Positions 1 through 5,327 of a stretch of DNA of 5,327 bases are shown here, one piece after another. How positions within the stretch are numbered: the first letter of the stretch is position 1; each line of letters starts with the position of its first letter. The stretch spans positions 1 through 5,327 of the forward strand of contig WQUS01000153.1 of assembly GCA_009781965.1 (NCBI GenBank), in the 5' to 3' direction. Origin of the DNA: Bacillota bacterium. Lineage in GTDB: Bacteria > Bacillota > Desulfotomaculia > Desulfotomaculales > Desulfallaceae. A program made the translations under genes and the position numbers. The notes under the pieces were generated by a model that worked only from the letters and a program-made list of their open reading frames with translations, was not told where the DNA came from and did no database searches.

Positions 1-841
1 GGAACTCGATGACCCGGAGGGAAAAAATACAGTTTGTCCGGCCGGTTTGCAAGCGGCAAAAGATAAATTCCTTTTCTCAGTACCGGGGGTTGCCCGTTAT
101 TATGTGACCAACGGAAACAGCATTATTGTGGAACCGGCCGCAAATGCTCAAGAGGTGAATGTACGGCTTTTTCTTTTGGGTACCTCTTTTGGCGCCTTGC
201 TGATGCAGCGGGGTATATTACCCCTGCATGGCAGTGTAATTGTGGTTAATGGCGGCGGCGTGCTTTTTACCGGGGTTTCCGGAGCCGGTAAATCCACCTT
301 GCTGGCTGCCTTTAGGAAATTGGGCTATTCTTTTGTGACCGATGATGTGGCGGCCATCACTATCGATGATGACGGGGTTGCCCTGGTGCAGCCTTCTTAC
401 CCGCAGCAAAAGCTTTGGCGGGACAGTGCGGAAAACATCGGGGAGAACATTGCCGGCCTGACTCCTTTTTACAGAGGGGGCCATGATGACGGGGAGCGGG
501 ATAAGTTTGCCGTACCGGCTAAGGAAGGCTTTTGCCAAACGCCTGTGCCGCTGGTCGCCTTATATGAAATCATGTTGGCCAAGCAGGACGGTTTAAGCCT
601 TAAACGCCTTGACGCTATGGACAAACTGTCGATTGTGCTAAGTCATACCTATCGTCCCTGGTTGATTGACGAGTTAGGACTTAAAACAGAGCATTTTAAG
701 CAGTGCGTTGCCGTAAGCGGACAGATTGAAGCAGCTTGCCTGACCAGACCGGAAGGAGTGCATTGCCTGGAAGAACAGGTGGCGCTCGTACGGCAGGACT
801 TGGCCCGTTTGTCTGCCGGCAAAGATAAAGCTAAACTGTAA
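1..841 (+). CDS. HPr kinase-like lasso-peptide tailoring kinase (5' end outside window)
   Basis: This is a P-loop kinase related to the C-terminal domain of HPr kinase/phosphorylase. In lasso-peptide clusters of the paeninodin type, such enzymes phosphorylate the precursor, at its C-terminal serine in paeninodin. The frame is open from base 2 to the stop at 839-841, giving 279 visible residues, and it contains no convincing start. The TTG at 47 is an internal leucine: the 15 codons before it read sensibly (ELDDPEGKNTVCPAG), and they lead into the family-typical phrase FLFSVPGVARYYV. Numbering from that leucine, one sees LPLHGS at 59-64, Walker A GVSGAGKST at 76-84, and the acidic pair TDD at 98-100 expected for catalysis and metal binding. 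KFAVP at 153-157 lies in the later conserved region. Probably only a few dozen N-terminal residues are missing. The next gene follows after 14 bp, so they are surely co-transcribed. The kinase-family assignment is firm. The lasso substrate is inferred from the B1, B2 and transporter genes downstream; the phosphosite cannot be tested here. Confidence 0.88.
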   Translation, partial: ELDDPEGKNTVCPAGLQAAKDKFLFSVPGVARYYVTNGNSIIVEPAANAQEVNVRLFLLGTSFGALLMQRGILPLHGSVIVVNGGGVLFTGVSGAGKSTLLAAFRKLGYSFVTDDVAAITIDDDGVALVQPSYPQQKLWRDSAENIGENIAGLTPFYRGGHDDGERDKFAVPAKEGFCQTPVPLVALYEIMLAKQDGLSLKRLDAMDKLSIVLSHTYRPWLIDELGLKTEHFKQCVAVSGQIEAACLTRPEGVHCLEEQVALVRQDLARLSAGKDKAKL

Positions 842-842
842 C

Positions 843-850
843 AGGGGGGA
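843..850 (+). promoter_or_regulatory. Shine-Dalgarno site of the PqqD-like gene
   Basis: A purine run AGGGGGGA lies 5 nt before the ATG at 856, right after the kinase stop codon. It is a strong ribosome binding site and fixes the start of the B1 gene. Confidence 0.8.
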
Positions 851-855
851 TAAAA

Positions 856-1146
856 ATGGCCGTAAAAAAGGAAATCGGTCTTGACACGGTTGTTGTGCGT
901 ACGGTGGGGCTTGTAGCCGCTGATTTGGATGGGGAAAAAGTGATGCTGGACATTGAAAAAGGCAAGTATTTTGGCTTAAATAACGTCGGCGGCCAAGTCT
1001 GGGAATTGCTTGCCCAACCGCATACGGTGCGGGAAATTTTAGCGGCCCTGCAAGAAGAATATCTGGTGGAAGAACAGGAATGCTTAGCTGATATCCAAGC
1101 ATTCTTAAGCGAATTATATACTCGAGAGCTGATTAAAATTGATTAG
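856..1146 (+). CDS. PqqD-like lasso peptide leader-binding protein (B1)
   Basis: This 96-residue protein has the PqqD fold, known in RiPP pathways as the RiPP recognition element. In lasso systems with a split B protein it binds the leader of the precursor and presents it to the B2 protease and to the cyclase. The family pattern is clear: an N-terminal strand region, VMLDIEKGKYFGLNNVGG (about residues 32-49, the usual 'leu-asn-x-x-gly'), VWELLAQPHTVREILAALQEEY (about 51-72), and the final helix with FLSELYTRELI near 86-94. Length is normal for a free-standing PqqD domain. The ATG has a strong ribosome binding site. Its last 8 bp overlap the TTG start of the B2 gene, which points to coupled translation and a fixed B1:B2 ratio. 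A PQQ-pathway role is unlikely because the neighbours are a lasso protease, a kinase and an exporter rather than pqq genes. Confidence 0.9.
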   Translation: MAVKKEIGLDTVVVRTVGLVAADLDGEKVMLDIEKGKYFGLNNVGGQVWELLAQPHTVREILAALQEEYLVEEQECLADIQAFLSELYTRELIKID

Positions 1147-1591
1147 ACGGATTAAAAAATTTTTTATTTTGCCTTGGCCGGATAAATTGTTATTGGCAGA
1201 GGCTTTTTGTTTGTCCGGATTGGTGCGTTTGTTGATTGTTTTTGTGCCCTTCCGGCGTTGGGCTCCTTATTTAAGCCGTGGCAAGCAGGAAGCGCCAAGG
1301 GAACAAGATGTGGCCGAACTTGCCGCGGCTAAGCGGATTGGCCGGATGATCGAAACGGTAAGCCGGCACACGCCCTGGGAAAGCAAGTGTTTGGTGCAGG
1401 CTACGGTCGGCAAACTGATGCTGCGGCGGCGCGGTATCAATAATACCCTTTACCTGGGGGTAGGCAAGGATCCGAAGGAACTTCTGATTCCTCACGCCTG
1501 GCTAAAGTGCGGCGGGGTAATCATAACCGGCGGCCATGACTTGGAACGGTTCGCAGCGGTAGGCAGTTTTAGTGACAGGGTGGGGAATTGA
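1139..1591 (+). CDS. Lasso peptide B2 leader peptidase (transglutaminase-like cysteine protease)
   Basis: A 150-residue protein of the lasso B2 family (transglutaminase-like superfamily, the catalytic half of the microcin J25 McjB-type protein). It removes the leader peptide from the precursor before or during ring closure. Visible hallmarks are PWESKCLVQA with the nucleophile Cys84, MLRRRGINNTLYLGVG at about 94-109, and PHAWLKCGG with His119. Asp134 in GGHDLERF is a candidate for the third triad residue, though I cannot align it with certainty. The N-terminal 40 residues are basic and hydrophobic (LPWPDKLLLAEAF), the usual helical lead-in of this family. The start is TTG at 1139: a TGA in this frame at 1130-1132 blocks any longer form, and a weak GAGAG lies about 10 nt upstream. 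It overlaps the B1 stop (sequence ATTGATTAG), and its own stop TGA sits 4 nt before the likely exporter start. Confidence 0.9.
   Translation: MIRRIKKFFILPWPDKLLLAEAFCLSGLVRLLIVFVPFRRWAPYLSRGKQEAPREQDVAELAAAKRIGRMIETVSRHTPWESKCLVQATVGKLMLRRRGINNTLYLGVGKDPKELLIPHAWLKCGGVIITGGHDLERFAAVGSFSDRVGN
1577..1585 (+). promoter_or_regulatory. Shine-Dalgarno-like run deciding the exporter start
   Basis: The run AGGGTGGGG sits inside the last codons of the B2 gene, 10 nt before the ATG at 1596. It favours that ATG over the GTG at 1572, whose upstream sequence is T-rich. Placement inside B2 implies coupled translation. Confidence 0.5.
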
Positions 1592-1595
1592 TCGC

Positions 1596-3380
1596 ATGGA
1601 TATGCTTTTAATGTATATCAGGGGCTTGTACCATTCAGCCCCGTTAAAATTTGTCGTTAATATGATTTTGATGATTATGCTTGGCATGTTGGAAAGCATA
1701 AGCATTTTGATGATTGTTCCTTTGTTAATCGTCGCCGGTATTATTCCCGGCATGCAAGTGACCAGCGGTTTAACCGCCTGGTTGAGCAGTTTTTTAAACC
1801 ATATTGGCCTGACTTTAAATTTACCTTTTGTCTTGCTGATTTATATCGGGATTATTTGGGGGCAAAGCTGGTTGAAGCGGTATCAAACCGTGCTTAATTT
1901 CACTATTCAGCAATCATATAATACTTTTTTAACGGTCAAGCTGTTTCAGGGCGTGGCTTATGCCGATTGGCAACTTTTAATAGCCAAGACAAAATCGGAT
2001 ATCACCAATGTTATTATTACGGAATTAATGCGGCTTTACAGTGGTTTGAACAGTTTTTTGACCATACTGTCGGCCGGCATAATTACTTTAGTTCAAGTGG
2101 CGGTTGCTTTTTGGATTGCGCCCAGCATAACTTGCGCGGTATTGGTGACCGCTTTAGTTTTATATGTCTTGTTACAGCGTTACGTGAAAAAATCCTATAA
2201 GCTGGGCCATGAACTGTCCGGTTTGTATCAGGATTCTCTTCTTAAGCTTACCGAACATTTAAATGGGATTAAAGAAATTAAAAGTTATGGCCTTGAAGCA
2301 GCCCAGGTGCGGAATTTCAGCCGGACGAGAAAGATGATGCAGGACAATCTCTGCCGGTTTAACGAAATGAAAACTTGGGTGGACATGCTCTATAAAGTGG
2401 GCGCGGCTGTTTTTGTCAGTTTGTATTTATATAGCGCGATTATGATCTTTCACCTTAACGTGCAGAGCTTTATTGTCATCACGGTTATTGCGGCTCGCCT
2501 GTGGCCCAGAATTTCTATTTTACAAACCGGTTTGCAGGACATTAATTCGGTTTTGCCTGCTTTTCGCTCGGTGCACGCACTGGAAACAGAATGTTTGGCC
2601 CGGGAAAATTTGCCGGCAGAAGAAACCATGGCTAGGATGAATTTAAAGCGCGGCGTGGAATTTTGCGATGTTTCATTCCGTTATGATCTGAATAAGGCTG
2701 TCTACGCACTTGAGGAAGTGACTTTTACTCTGCCGGTTGCCACCACTACTGCTATCACCGGTGTTTCCGGTTCCGGCAAAAGTACTTTGGTTGATTTGCT
2801 GATGGGGCTCTTGGCCCCCCAAAAGGGGCAAATTTTAGTTGACGGCGAGCCATTGTTGGACCATTTACGCCCCTGGAGAAATTCCATCGGCTATGTCCCC
2901 CAGGATGCTTTTTTGTTGAATGCCACCATTAAGGAGAATTTATTATGGGCCTGCCCGGATGCGGCGGAGGAAGAAATGTGGGAAGCGTTGCGGTTGGCTT
3001 CGGTTGATTTTTTTATTCACAGCCTGCCGGATGGTCTTGATACCGTTGTCGGCGACCGGGGGATACGTCTGTCCGGCGGTGAACGGCAACGTATCGTTCT
3101 GGCCAGGGCGCTGTTGCGGAAGCCTTCCGTGCTTATTTTAGATGAAGCGACCAGTTCTTTGGATATGGAAAATGAAAAGCGGATTCAAGAAGCCATTGAA
3201 GGTTTGCAGGGCAAAATGACTATTGTGATTATTGCTCACCGCATATCAACTATTAAACGGGCCGATTGTATTCTTGTCTTGGAGCAGGGTCACCTGGTGG
3301 AAAGAGGAGATTACCAATCGCTGGTGCAAGATAAAGACAGCCGTTTTCATGCCTTGGCCTATTTAGGGGAGATTAAGTGA
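1596..3380 (+). CDS. ABC transporter, fused permease and ATPase; likely lasso peptide exporter (D)
   Basis: A half-transporter with an N-terminal membrane domain and a C-terminal ATPase, working as a homodimer in the inner membrane. In this context it most likely exports the mature lasso peptide, which also gives self-protection. Residue numbers here count from the alternative GTG at 1572; subtract 8 for the preferred start. Hydrophobic segments fall near 27-58, 84-100, 162-184, 186-202, 273-294 and 298-312, consistent with six membrane helices. The ATPase has every motif: Walker A GVSGSGKST 397-405, Q-loop YVPQD 441-445, signature LSGGERQR 500-507, Walker B VLILDEA 520-526, SSLD 528-531 and the switch histidine IIAHR 553-557. 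There is no N-terminal C39 peptidase, as expected because B2 cuts the leader. I prefer ATG 1596 (594 aa) because GGGTGGGGA lies about 10 nt before it. The GTG at 1572 (602 aa) would overlap B2 by 20 bp and has only a poor binding site. The ATG at 1602 is also possible. Substrate is inferred from context. Confidence 0.92.
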   Translation: MDMLLMYIRGLYHSAPLKFVVNMILMIMLGMLESISILMIVPLLIVAGIIPGMQVTSGLTAWLSSFLNHIGLTLNLPFVLLIYIGIIWGQSWLKRYQTVLNFTIQQSYNTFLTVKLFQGVAYADWQLLIAKTKSDITNVIITELMRLYSGLNSFLTILSAGIITLVQVAVAFWIAPSITCAVLVTALVLYVLLQRYVKKSYKLGHELSGLYQDSLLKLTEHLNGIKEIKSYGLEAAQVRNFSRTRKMMQDNLCRFNEMKTWVDMLYKVGAAVFVSLYLYSAIMIFHLNVQSFIVITVIAARLWPRISILQTGLQDINSVLPAFRSVHALETECLARENLPAEETMARMNLKRGVEFCDVSFRYDLNKAVYALEEVTFTLPVATTTAITGVSGSGKSTLVDLLMGLLAPQKGQILVDGEPLLDHLRPWRNSIGYVPQDAFLLNATIKENLLWACPDAAEEEMWEALRLASVDFFIHSLPDGLDTVVGDRGIRLSGGERQRIVLARALLRKPSVLILDEATSSLDMENEKRIQEAIEGLQGKMTIVIIAHRISTIKRADCILVLEQGHLVERGDYQSLVQDKDSRFHALAYLGEIK

Positions 3381-3412
3381 TATTTTATTAGTTTGGCTGT
3401 CTTCTTTTTCTG
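3334..3412 (+). terminator. Possible intrinsic terminator of the lasso operon
   Basis: AAGACAGCC (3334-3342), inside the 3' end of the exporter gene, is perfectly complementary to GGCTGTCTT (3395-3403), 15 nt after its stop. A U-rich run (TCTTTTTCTGCTTTTG) follows at once. This has the parts of an intrinsic terminator, but the loop is about 52 nt, much longer than usual, and a 9-bp repeat at this distance can occur by chance. Confidence 0.35.
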
Positions 3413-3452
3413 CTTTTGTGAGGAGTAGTTATATAAGAGCCCGTATTATTTT

Positions 3453-3499
3453 CATTCCAGGTAGACCCACCTTTGCGGGTGGTATGTCTACCTGGAATG
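3453..3499. terminator. Large hairpin between convergent genes, possible bidirectional terminator
   Basis: The outer arms CATTCCAGGTAGAC (3453-3466) and GTCTACCTGGAATG (3486-3499) pair perfectly over 14 bp. Inside them CCACC (3467-3471) pairs with GGTGG (3478-3482) around a 6-nt TTTGCG loop, leaving only a 3-nt TAT bulge. The structure has 19 base pairs in 47 nt. It lies 73 nt after the exporter stop and, on the minus strand, 4 nt after the stop of the broken small gene. TTATTTAT follows on the plus strand; the minus side is A-rich. Neither is a classical long U-tract, so the terminator role is inferred from position. A short mobile repeat such as a REP-like element is an alternative. Confidence 0.6.
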
Positions 3500-3503
3500 T
3501 TAT

Positions 3504-3665
3504 TTATCCTGTATAGCGCACTTGTGCAGTCATTGCGCCTTTTTTTAGAAACGATTCGGTCTCGGCATCGCTGAAGTCCATAAGTGATAGAACATAAATA
3601 AAATTTCCCAGGCTATAAGTAAATCAGGGTGTTCTTATATCTTTCGGACTTTTGCGAGACATCAT
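3504..3665 (-). pseudogene. Small phage-type gene interrupted by an in-frame TGA
   Basis: The minus strand has a very good ribosome binding site (plus 3669-3677) followed after 4 nt by two adjacent ATG codons at 3665-3660. The frame reads MMSRKSPKDIRTP, then TGA at 3626-3624. It continues without a stop for 39 codons to a TAA at 3506-3504, ending in FLKKGAMTAQVRYTG. The intact version would be 53 residues. It sits 54 nt downstream of the tail-fibre gene and ends 4 nt before the 19-bp hairpin, so it has a start signal, an end signal and a cassette position. The tail '(F/V)xxGxxTxxQxxxTG' recalls the short XkdX-type proteins found after tail-fibre genes in Firmicutes phages; that is a weak resemblance read by eye. 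Most likely a TGG or CGA codon mutated to TGA. Alternatives are a real 13-residue peptide plus noise, a TGA recoding event, or a sequencing error. Confidence 0.45.
3516..3546 (+). terminator. Weak GC stem followed by a T-tract
   Basis: GCGCA (3516-3520) can pair with TGCGC (3534-3538), and a run of seven T follows at 3540-3546. The stem is only 5 bp with a 13-nt loop, and it lies within the broken minus-strand frame, where the T-run encodes lysines. It could be a backup terminator for plus-strand transcripts that pass the large hairpin, or chance. Confidence 0.25.
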
Positions 3666-3668
3666 GTG

Positions 3669-3677
3669 TCCCCCTTT
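3669..3677 (-). promoter_or_regulatory. Shine-Dalgarno site of the broken small gene
   Basis: Read on the minus strand this is AAAGGGGGA, ending 3 nt (CAC) before the first of two tandem ATG codons. It is the main reason to regard the small frame as a once-real gene. Confidence 0.55.
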
Positions 3678-3685
3678 GCATTAAT

Positions 3686-3719
3686 CACCGCTTTTGCTTA
3701 TAACCAGTTTTATGCGGTG
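3686..3719 (-). other. Weak inverted repeat directly after the tail-fibre stop
   Basis: CACCGC (3686-3691) and GCGGTG (3714-3719) are complementary, with a possible inner ATAA/TTAT pairing (3700-3703 with 3710-3713) and an 8-nt one-sided bulge. The repeat starts at the base after the tail-fibre stop. It has no T-tract on the minus side (ATTAATGC follows), so it is more likely a weak attenuator or chance than a terminator. Confidence 0.2.
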
Positions 3720-5327
3720 CTAAACTGCTGTTCCCGTGGCGTCTACCCACTCTGAAGCAGCGGGTTGGATAATCCTAACAACTGTTGCAGTAACACCTGT
3801 TCCCCCGGTCTCGGTCAGTGTAGGCGGGTTAACCGAATCTACAGCAATCTGGCGAAGGACGTATACCATGTTTCCTACCGCCACTTTATTGCTGCCAACA
3901 TTTGCTATGGCAGCTATCTTAGCAGCGACTTGCGCGGCAGAATCACCTGCAACTACAGCAACCGTGACTGTGCTGCCGTGTGTGGCAACTTTGATGTTAC
4001 CAGATGTGTCTGCTCCATGGGTAATCGTCATCCGGTCGATAGACCGTGAACCAGCAGTTTTGCAAAAAACCGGTTTATTGATCCCAGTATCAAAATATAC
4101 TGTTCCAACATCTGATTCTATGGGCTTGCTGGCGCCCGTTCCACTTAATGTAGTGGTTGGCTTAAACCAACTTGCCCACTCGGTGTTGTCCATATTAGCC
4201 ATTCTAGACCACACTTCTATCACTCCGGTGGTACTATATGGGTAATACAGTTGCCTGTATGGATTCGCAATGTTTTGTGGTGGCGAGTAAGTAATTAGCA
4301 AACCTGCTCTGTTACGCGGAAACTGGGCAACAGTTGGATTTGACGGTGATATAGGCGTTATAGTACAGCTATTGGGAGGATATTCCTGAGGCGTGGTTAA
4401 AAACGTTCTACTATCTTTTATTTCCATACCTCCGCCATTCCTAGAAAAAACCGACCCGTCGCATCCAATTGCAAACCGGTTAAGTTCTTGGATATCTCCG
4501 ATGTCTACCATATTTCCATAAATATCTAATGCATCTGGGATGCTGAGAATATCTACGTTTTGTGAACGTATATAATCTACAAGATCTCTGATGGTCTGTT
4601 TGTGAGCATCCGTAAAACTGGTGTTTTGACTGTGCCCTACAAAAATCAACCAGCCTTTTTTCTTAACGGCCTCATCCACCAGATCTTTAAGTTGCTGTAA
4701 AGTGTATCCGCCAACATCATTAGTGTGGTTAAAAACTCTAATAAGGTGATTATCTATCGGCGCAATTGGAATTTCTGCCGCTGTTTGGCTGATGAAAGCC
4801 ATGCAGCCCCTGAAATATTTGCGGGCGAGATTTCGCACTTCTAAATTATGATCCGAAAATGGATAGGTAAAAACATCCCCGGAAAAGCCCCGTGATAGTA
4901 AGTCATCCTTAGATTTGCTCATCTCGTGCTCTGCTTCGGACAGCGTTAGTGATGTCATCCGTGTGTGTGTCAGTCCGTGGCTGATACACACGCACCCAAG
5001 ACTTTGATAATATTTGAGCTGATCCCATGTCATAAAACCAGTGGTCCCGATCCTTTCAGTTGGCACTGCTATGGCGACCGGTATCTTTTTTTCTTTAATT
5101 AAAGCATCCCACGCTTCAGGAAAATGTGCGGTAGCATCGTCATCTTCAAAGGATACTATTGGTACTTTCTTTCTAATTCGGCCGATCAGCTCGTTATTTT
5201 CCTCTAATTCTTGCAGGCGCGCCACCTCCTCCTGCAAGGCGGTTACGTTGGTAGAATCCCCGCCATCTTTACCTGGCGGTCCTTGTGGACCCATCGGACC
5301 AGCCGGCCCGGGTTCTCCCTGCAGGCC
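3720..5327 (-). CDS. Phage tail-fibre-like protein with collagen-like stalk and polysaccharide deacetylase domain (5' end outside window)
   Basis: The frame runs from the right window edge to a TAG at 3722-3720, 535 visible residues. The ATG at 5294 is not the start: the 11 codons before it continue the Gly-X-Y pattern in frame. Numbering from that methionine: collagen-like triplets up to about 13; a short heptad-rich helix, about 16-40; a NodB-type polysaccharide deacetylase domain, about 44-260; a linker and knob-like region, about 265-378 (VIEVWSRMANMDNTEWASWF); and a tip, about 390-524. Deacetylase landmarks are SFEDDDAT 48-55 (acidic metal/base cluster), SHGLTH 105-110 (HxxxH metal ligands), TYPFSDHN 143-150 and FVGHS 218-222. 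It could remove acyl groups from surface glycans when a phage binds its host. The stalk, coil and tip motifs point to a phage tail fibre; a collagen-like spore-surface or exported host enzyme is the main alternative. No signal peptide can be judged because the N-terminus is missing. Confidence 0.82.
   Translation of the reverse strand, partial: GLQGEPGPAGPMGPQGPPGKDGGDSTNVTALQEEVARLQELEENNELIGRIRKKVPIVSFEDDDATAHFPEAWDALIKEKKIPVAIAVPTERIGTTGFMTWDQLKYYQSLGCVCISHGLTHTRMTSLTLSEAEHEMSKSKDDLLSRGFSGDVFTYPFSDHNLEVRNLARKYFRGCMAFISQTAAEIPIAPIDNHLIRVFNHTNDVGGYTLQQLKDLVDEAVKKKGWLIFVGHSQNTSFTDAHKQTIRDLVDYIRSQNVDILSIPDALDIYGNMVDIGDIQELNRFAIGCDGSVFSRNGGGMEIKDSRTFLTTPQEYPPNSCTITPISPSNPTVAQFPRNRAGLLITYSPPQNIANPYRQLYYPYSTTGVIEVWSRMANMDNTEWASWFKPTTTLSGTGASKPIESDVGTVYFDTGINKPVFCKTAGSRSIDRMTITHGADTSGNIKVATHGSTVTVAVVAGDSAAQVAAKIAAIANVGSNKVAVGNMVYVLRQIAVDSVNPPTLTETGGTGVTATVVRIIQPAASEWVDATGTAV
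3756..4049 (-). other. Inserted domain splitting the tail-fibre tip motif
   Basis: Residues about 416-513 (from Met 5294) read ITHGADTSGNIKV, then VTVAVVAGDSAAQVAAKIAA, then a beta-rich stretch. This resembles beta-rich repeat units of phage tail and surface proteins that carry an 'AGDTAAQVAAKI' helix. It lies between GTVYFDTGINKPVFCK and EWVDATGTAV. In many phage fibres those two phrases are joined almost directly. Recognition is by eye. Confidence 0.5.
4515..5165 (-). other. Polysaccharide deacetylase (NodB-fold) domain
   Basis: About 217 residues carry the ordered family motifs: an Asp cluster after a hydrophobic strand (SFEDDD), MTWDQLKYYQSLG before SHGLTH, TYPFSDHN, and a late strand WLIFVGHS. 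The metal-binding Asp-His-His set appears intact, so the domain is predicted active on N- or O-acetylated glycans. Boundaries are approximate. Confidence 0.75.
5256..5327 (-). repeat. Collagen-like Gly-X-Y repeat segment (continues outside window)
   Basis: Eight consecutive Gly-X-Y triplets are encoded, including GEP, GPA, GPQ, GPP and GKD, all in frame and reaching the window edge. They predict a trimeric triple-helix stalk leading into the coiled coil. The total repeat number cannot be known because the array continues to the right. Confidence 0.85.

Larger units (their letters stand above)
3381..3719. other. Convergent intergenic region, 339 bp
   Basis: The exporter (plus) and the tail-fibre gene (minus) converge on this stretch. 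Its contents are a T-rich run right after the exporter, a large hairpin at 3453-3499, a weak GC stem with a T-tract at 3516-3546, a TGA-interrupted small minus-strand reading frame at 3504-3665, and a weak stem at 3686-3719. I saw no tRNA, no CRISPR repeats, no insertion-sequence ends and no lasso precursor in it. Confidence 0.7.

Noticed and set aside
47..49. TTG as the start of the kinase gene
   Set aside because: The frame is open to the window edge, no ribosome binding site is well placed, and the family's conserved N-terminal region extends upstream of it.
218..538. Minus-strand open frame within the kinase gene
   Set aside because: It lies antisense to the Walker A region of a clear kinase; no start signal or family resemblance.
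674..1102. Minus-strand open frame across the kinase/B1 junction
   Set aside because: It is antisense to two well-supported genes and has no recognisable protein features.
2920..3141. Short plus-strand open frame inside the exporter ATPase region
   Set aside because: It is an out-of-frame shadow of the conserved ABC ATPase sequence.
3504..3665. The small minus-strand frame as a lasso precursor
   Set aside because: It is on the opposite strand, contains no ring-forming Gly plus Asp/Glu core spacing after a leader-like Thr, and is interrupted by TGA.
3736..4245. A 169-codon plus-strand open frame and a shorter companion at 3765-4049
   Set aside because: Both are shadows opposite the tail-fibre gene, with no ribosome binding site and low-complexity composition derived from the antisense strand.
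5292..5294. ATG as the start of the tail-fibre gene
   Set aside because: It is the Met of a GPM triplet; Gly-X-Y repeats continue in frame upstream to the window edge.

Overview
This window looks like a low-to-middle GC, Gram-positive-type (Bacillota) genome. Strong purine-rich ribosome binding sites, TTG/GTG starts and a Firmicutes-style lasso-peptide operon support this. A spore-forming Negativicute or Clostridium relative is possible, but that is only an inference. Two unrelated modules face each other across a gap of about 340 bp.

Left module (1-3380, plus strand): the downstream part of a lasso-peptide biosynthetic operon. Four genes are packed tightly. (1) An HPr-kinase-like tailoring kinase, cut by the window edge and in frame from base 2. 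(2) A PqqD-like leader-binding protein (B1). (3) A transglutaminase-fold leader peptidase (B2). (4) A complete ABC exporter (D). B1 and B2 overlap by 8 bp, and the exporter starts 4 bp after B2 or overlaps it, so translational coupling is likely. The order K-B1-B2-D matches the paeninodin-type layout A-C-K-B1-B2-D. The precursor (A) and the macrocyclase (C) should therefore lie just left of base 1; neither is visible here. Proposed division of labour: B1 holds the leader, B2 cuts it off, C (not seen) closes the ring, K phosphorylates the peptide, and D exports it.

Gap (3381-3719): no intact gene of normal length. It holds a 9-bp inverted repeat followed by a T-rich run just after the exporter, a 19-bp hairpin (3453-3499), and a small minus-strand reading frame. 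That frame has an excellent ribosome binding site and a double ATG, but an in-frame TGA stops it after 13 codons. The frame then stays open for 39 more codons and ends 4 nt before the big hairpin. It looks like a nonsense-mutated small phage gene.

Right module (3720-5327, minus strand): a phage-tail-fibre-like protein, cut at its N-terminus by the window edge. In order it has collagen-like Gly-X-Y triplets, a short coiled coil, a polysaccharide deacetylase (NodB-fold) domain, a tail-fibre/knob-like region, and a C-terminal tip motif that seems to be split by an inserted domain of about 95 residues. With the broken small gene after it and no holin or lysin in view, it suggests the end of a prophage or a prophage remnant converging on the lasso operon.
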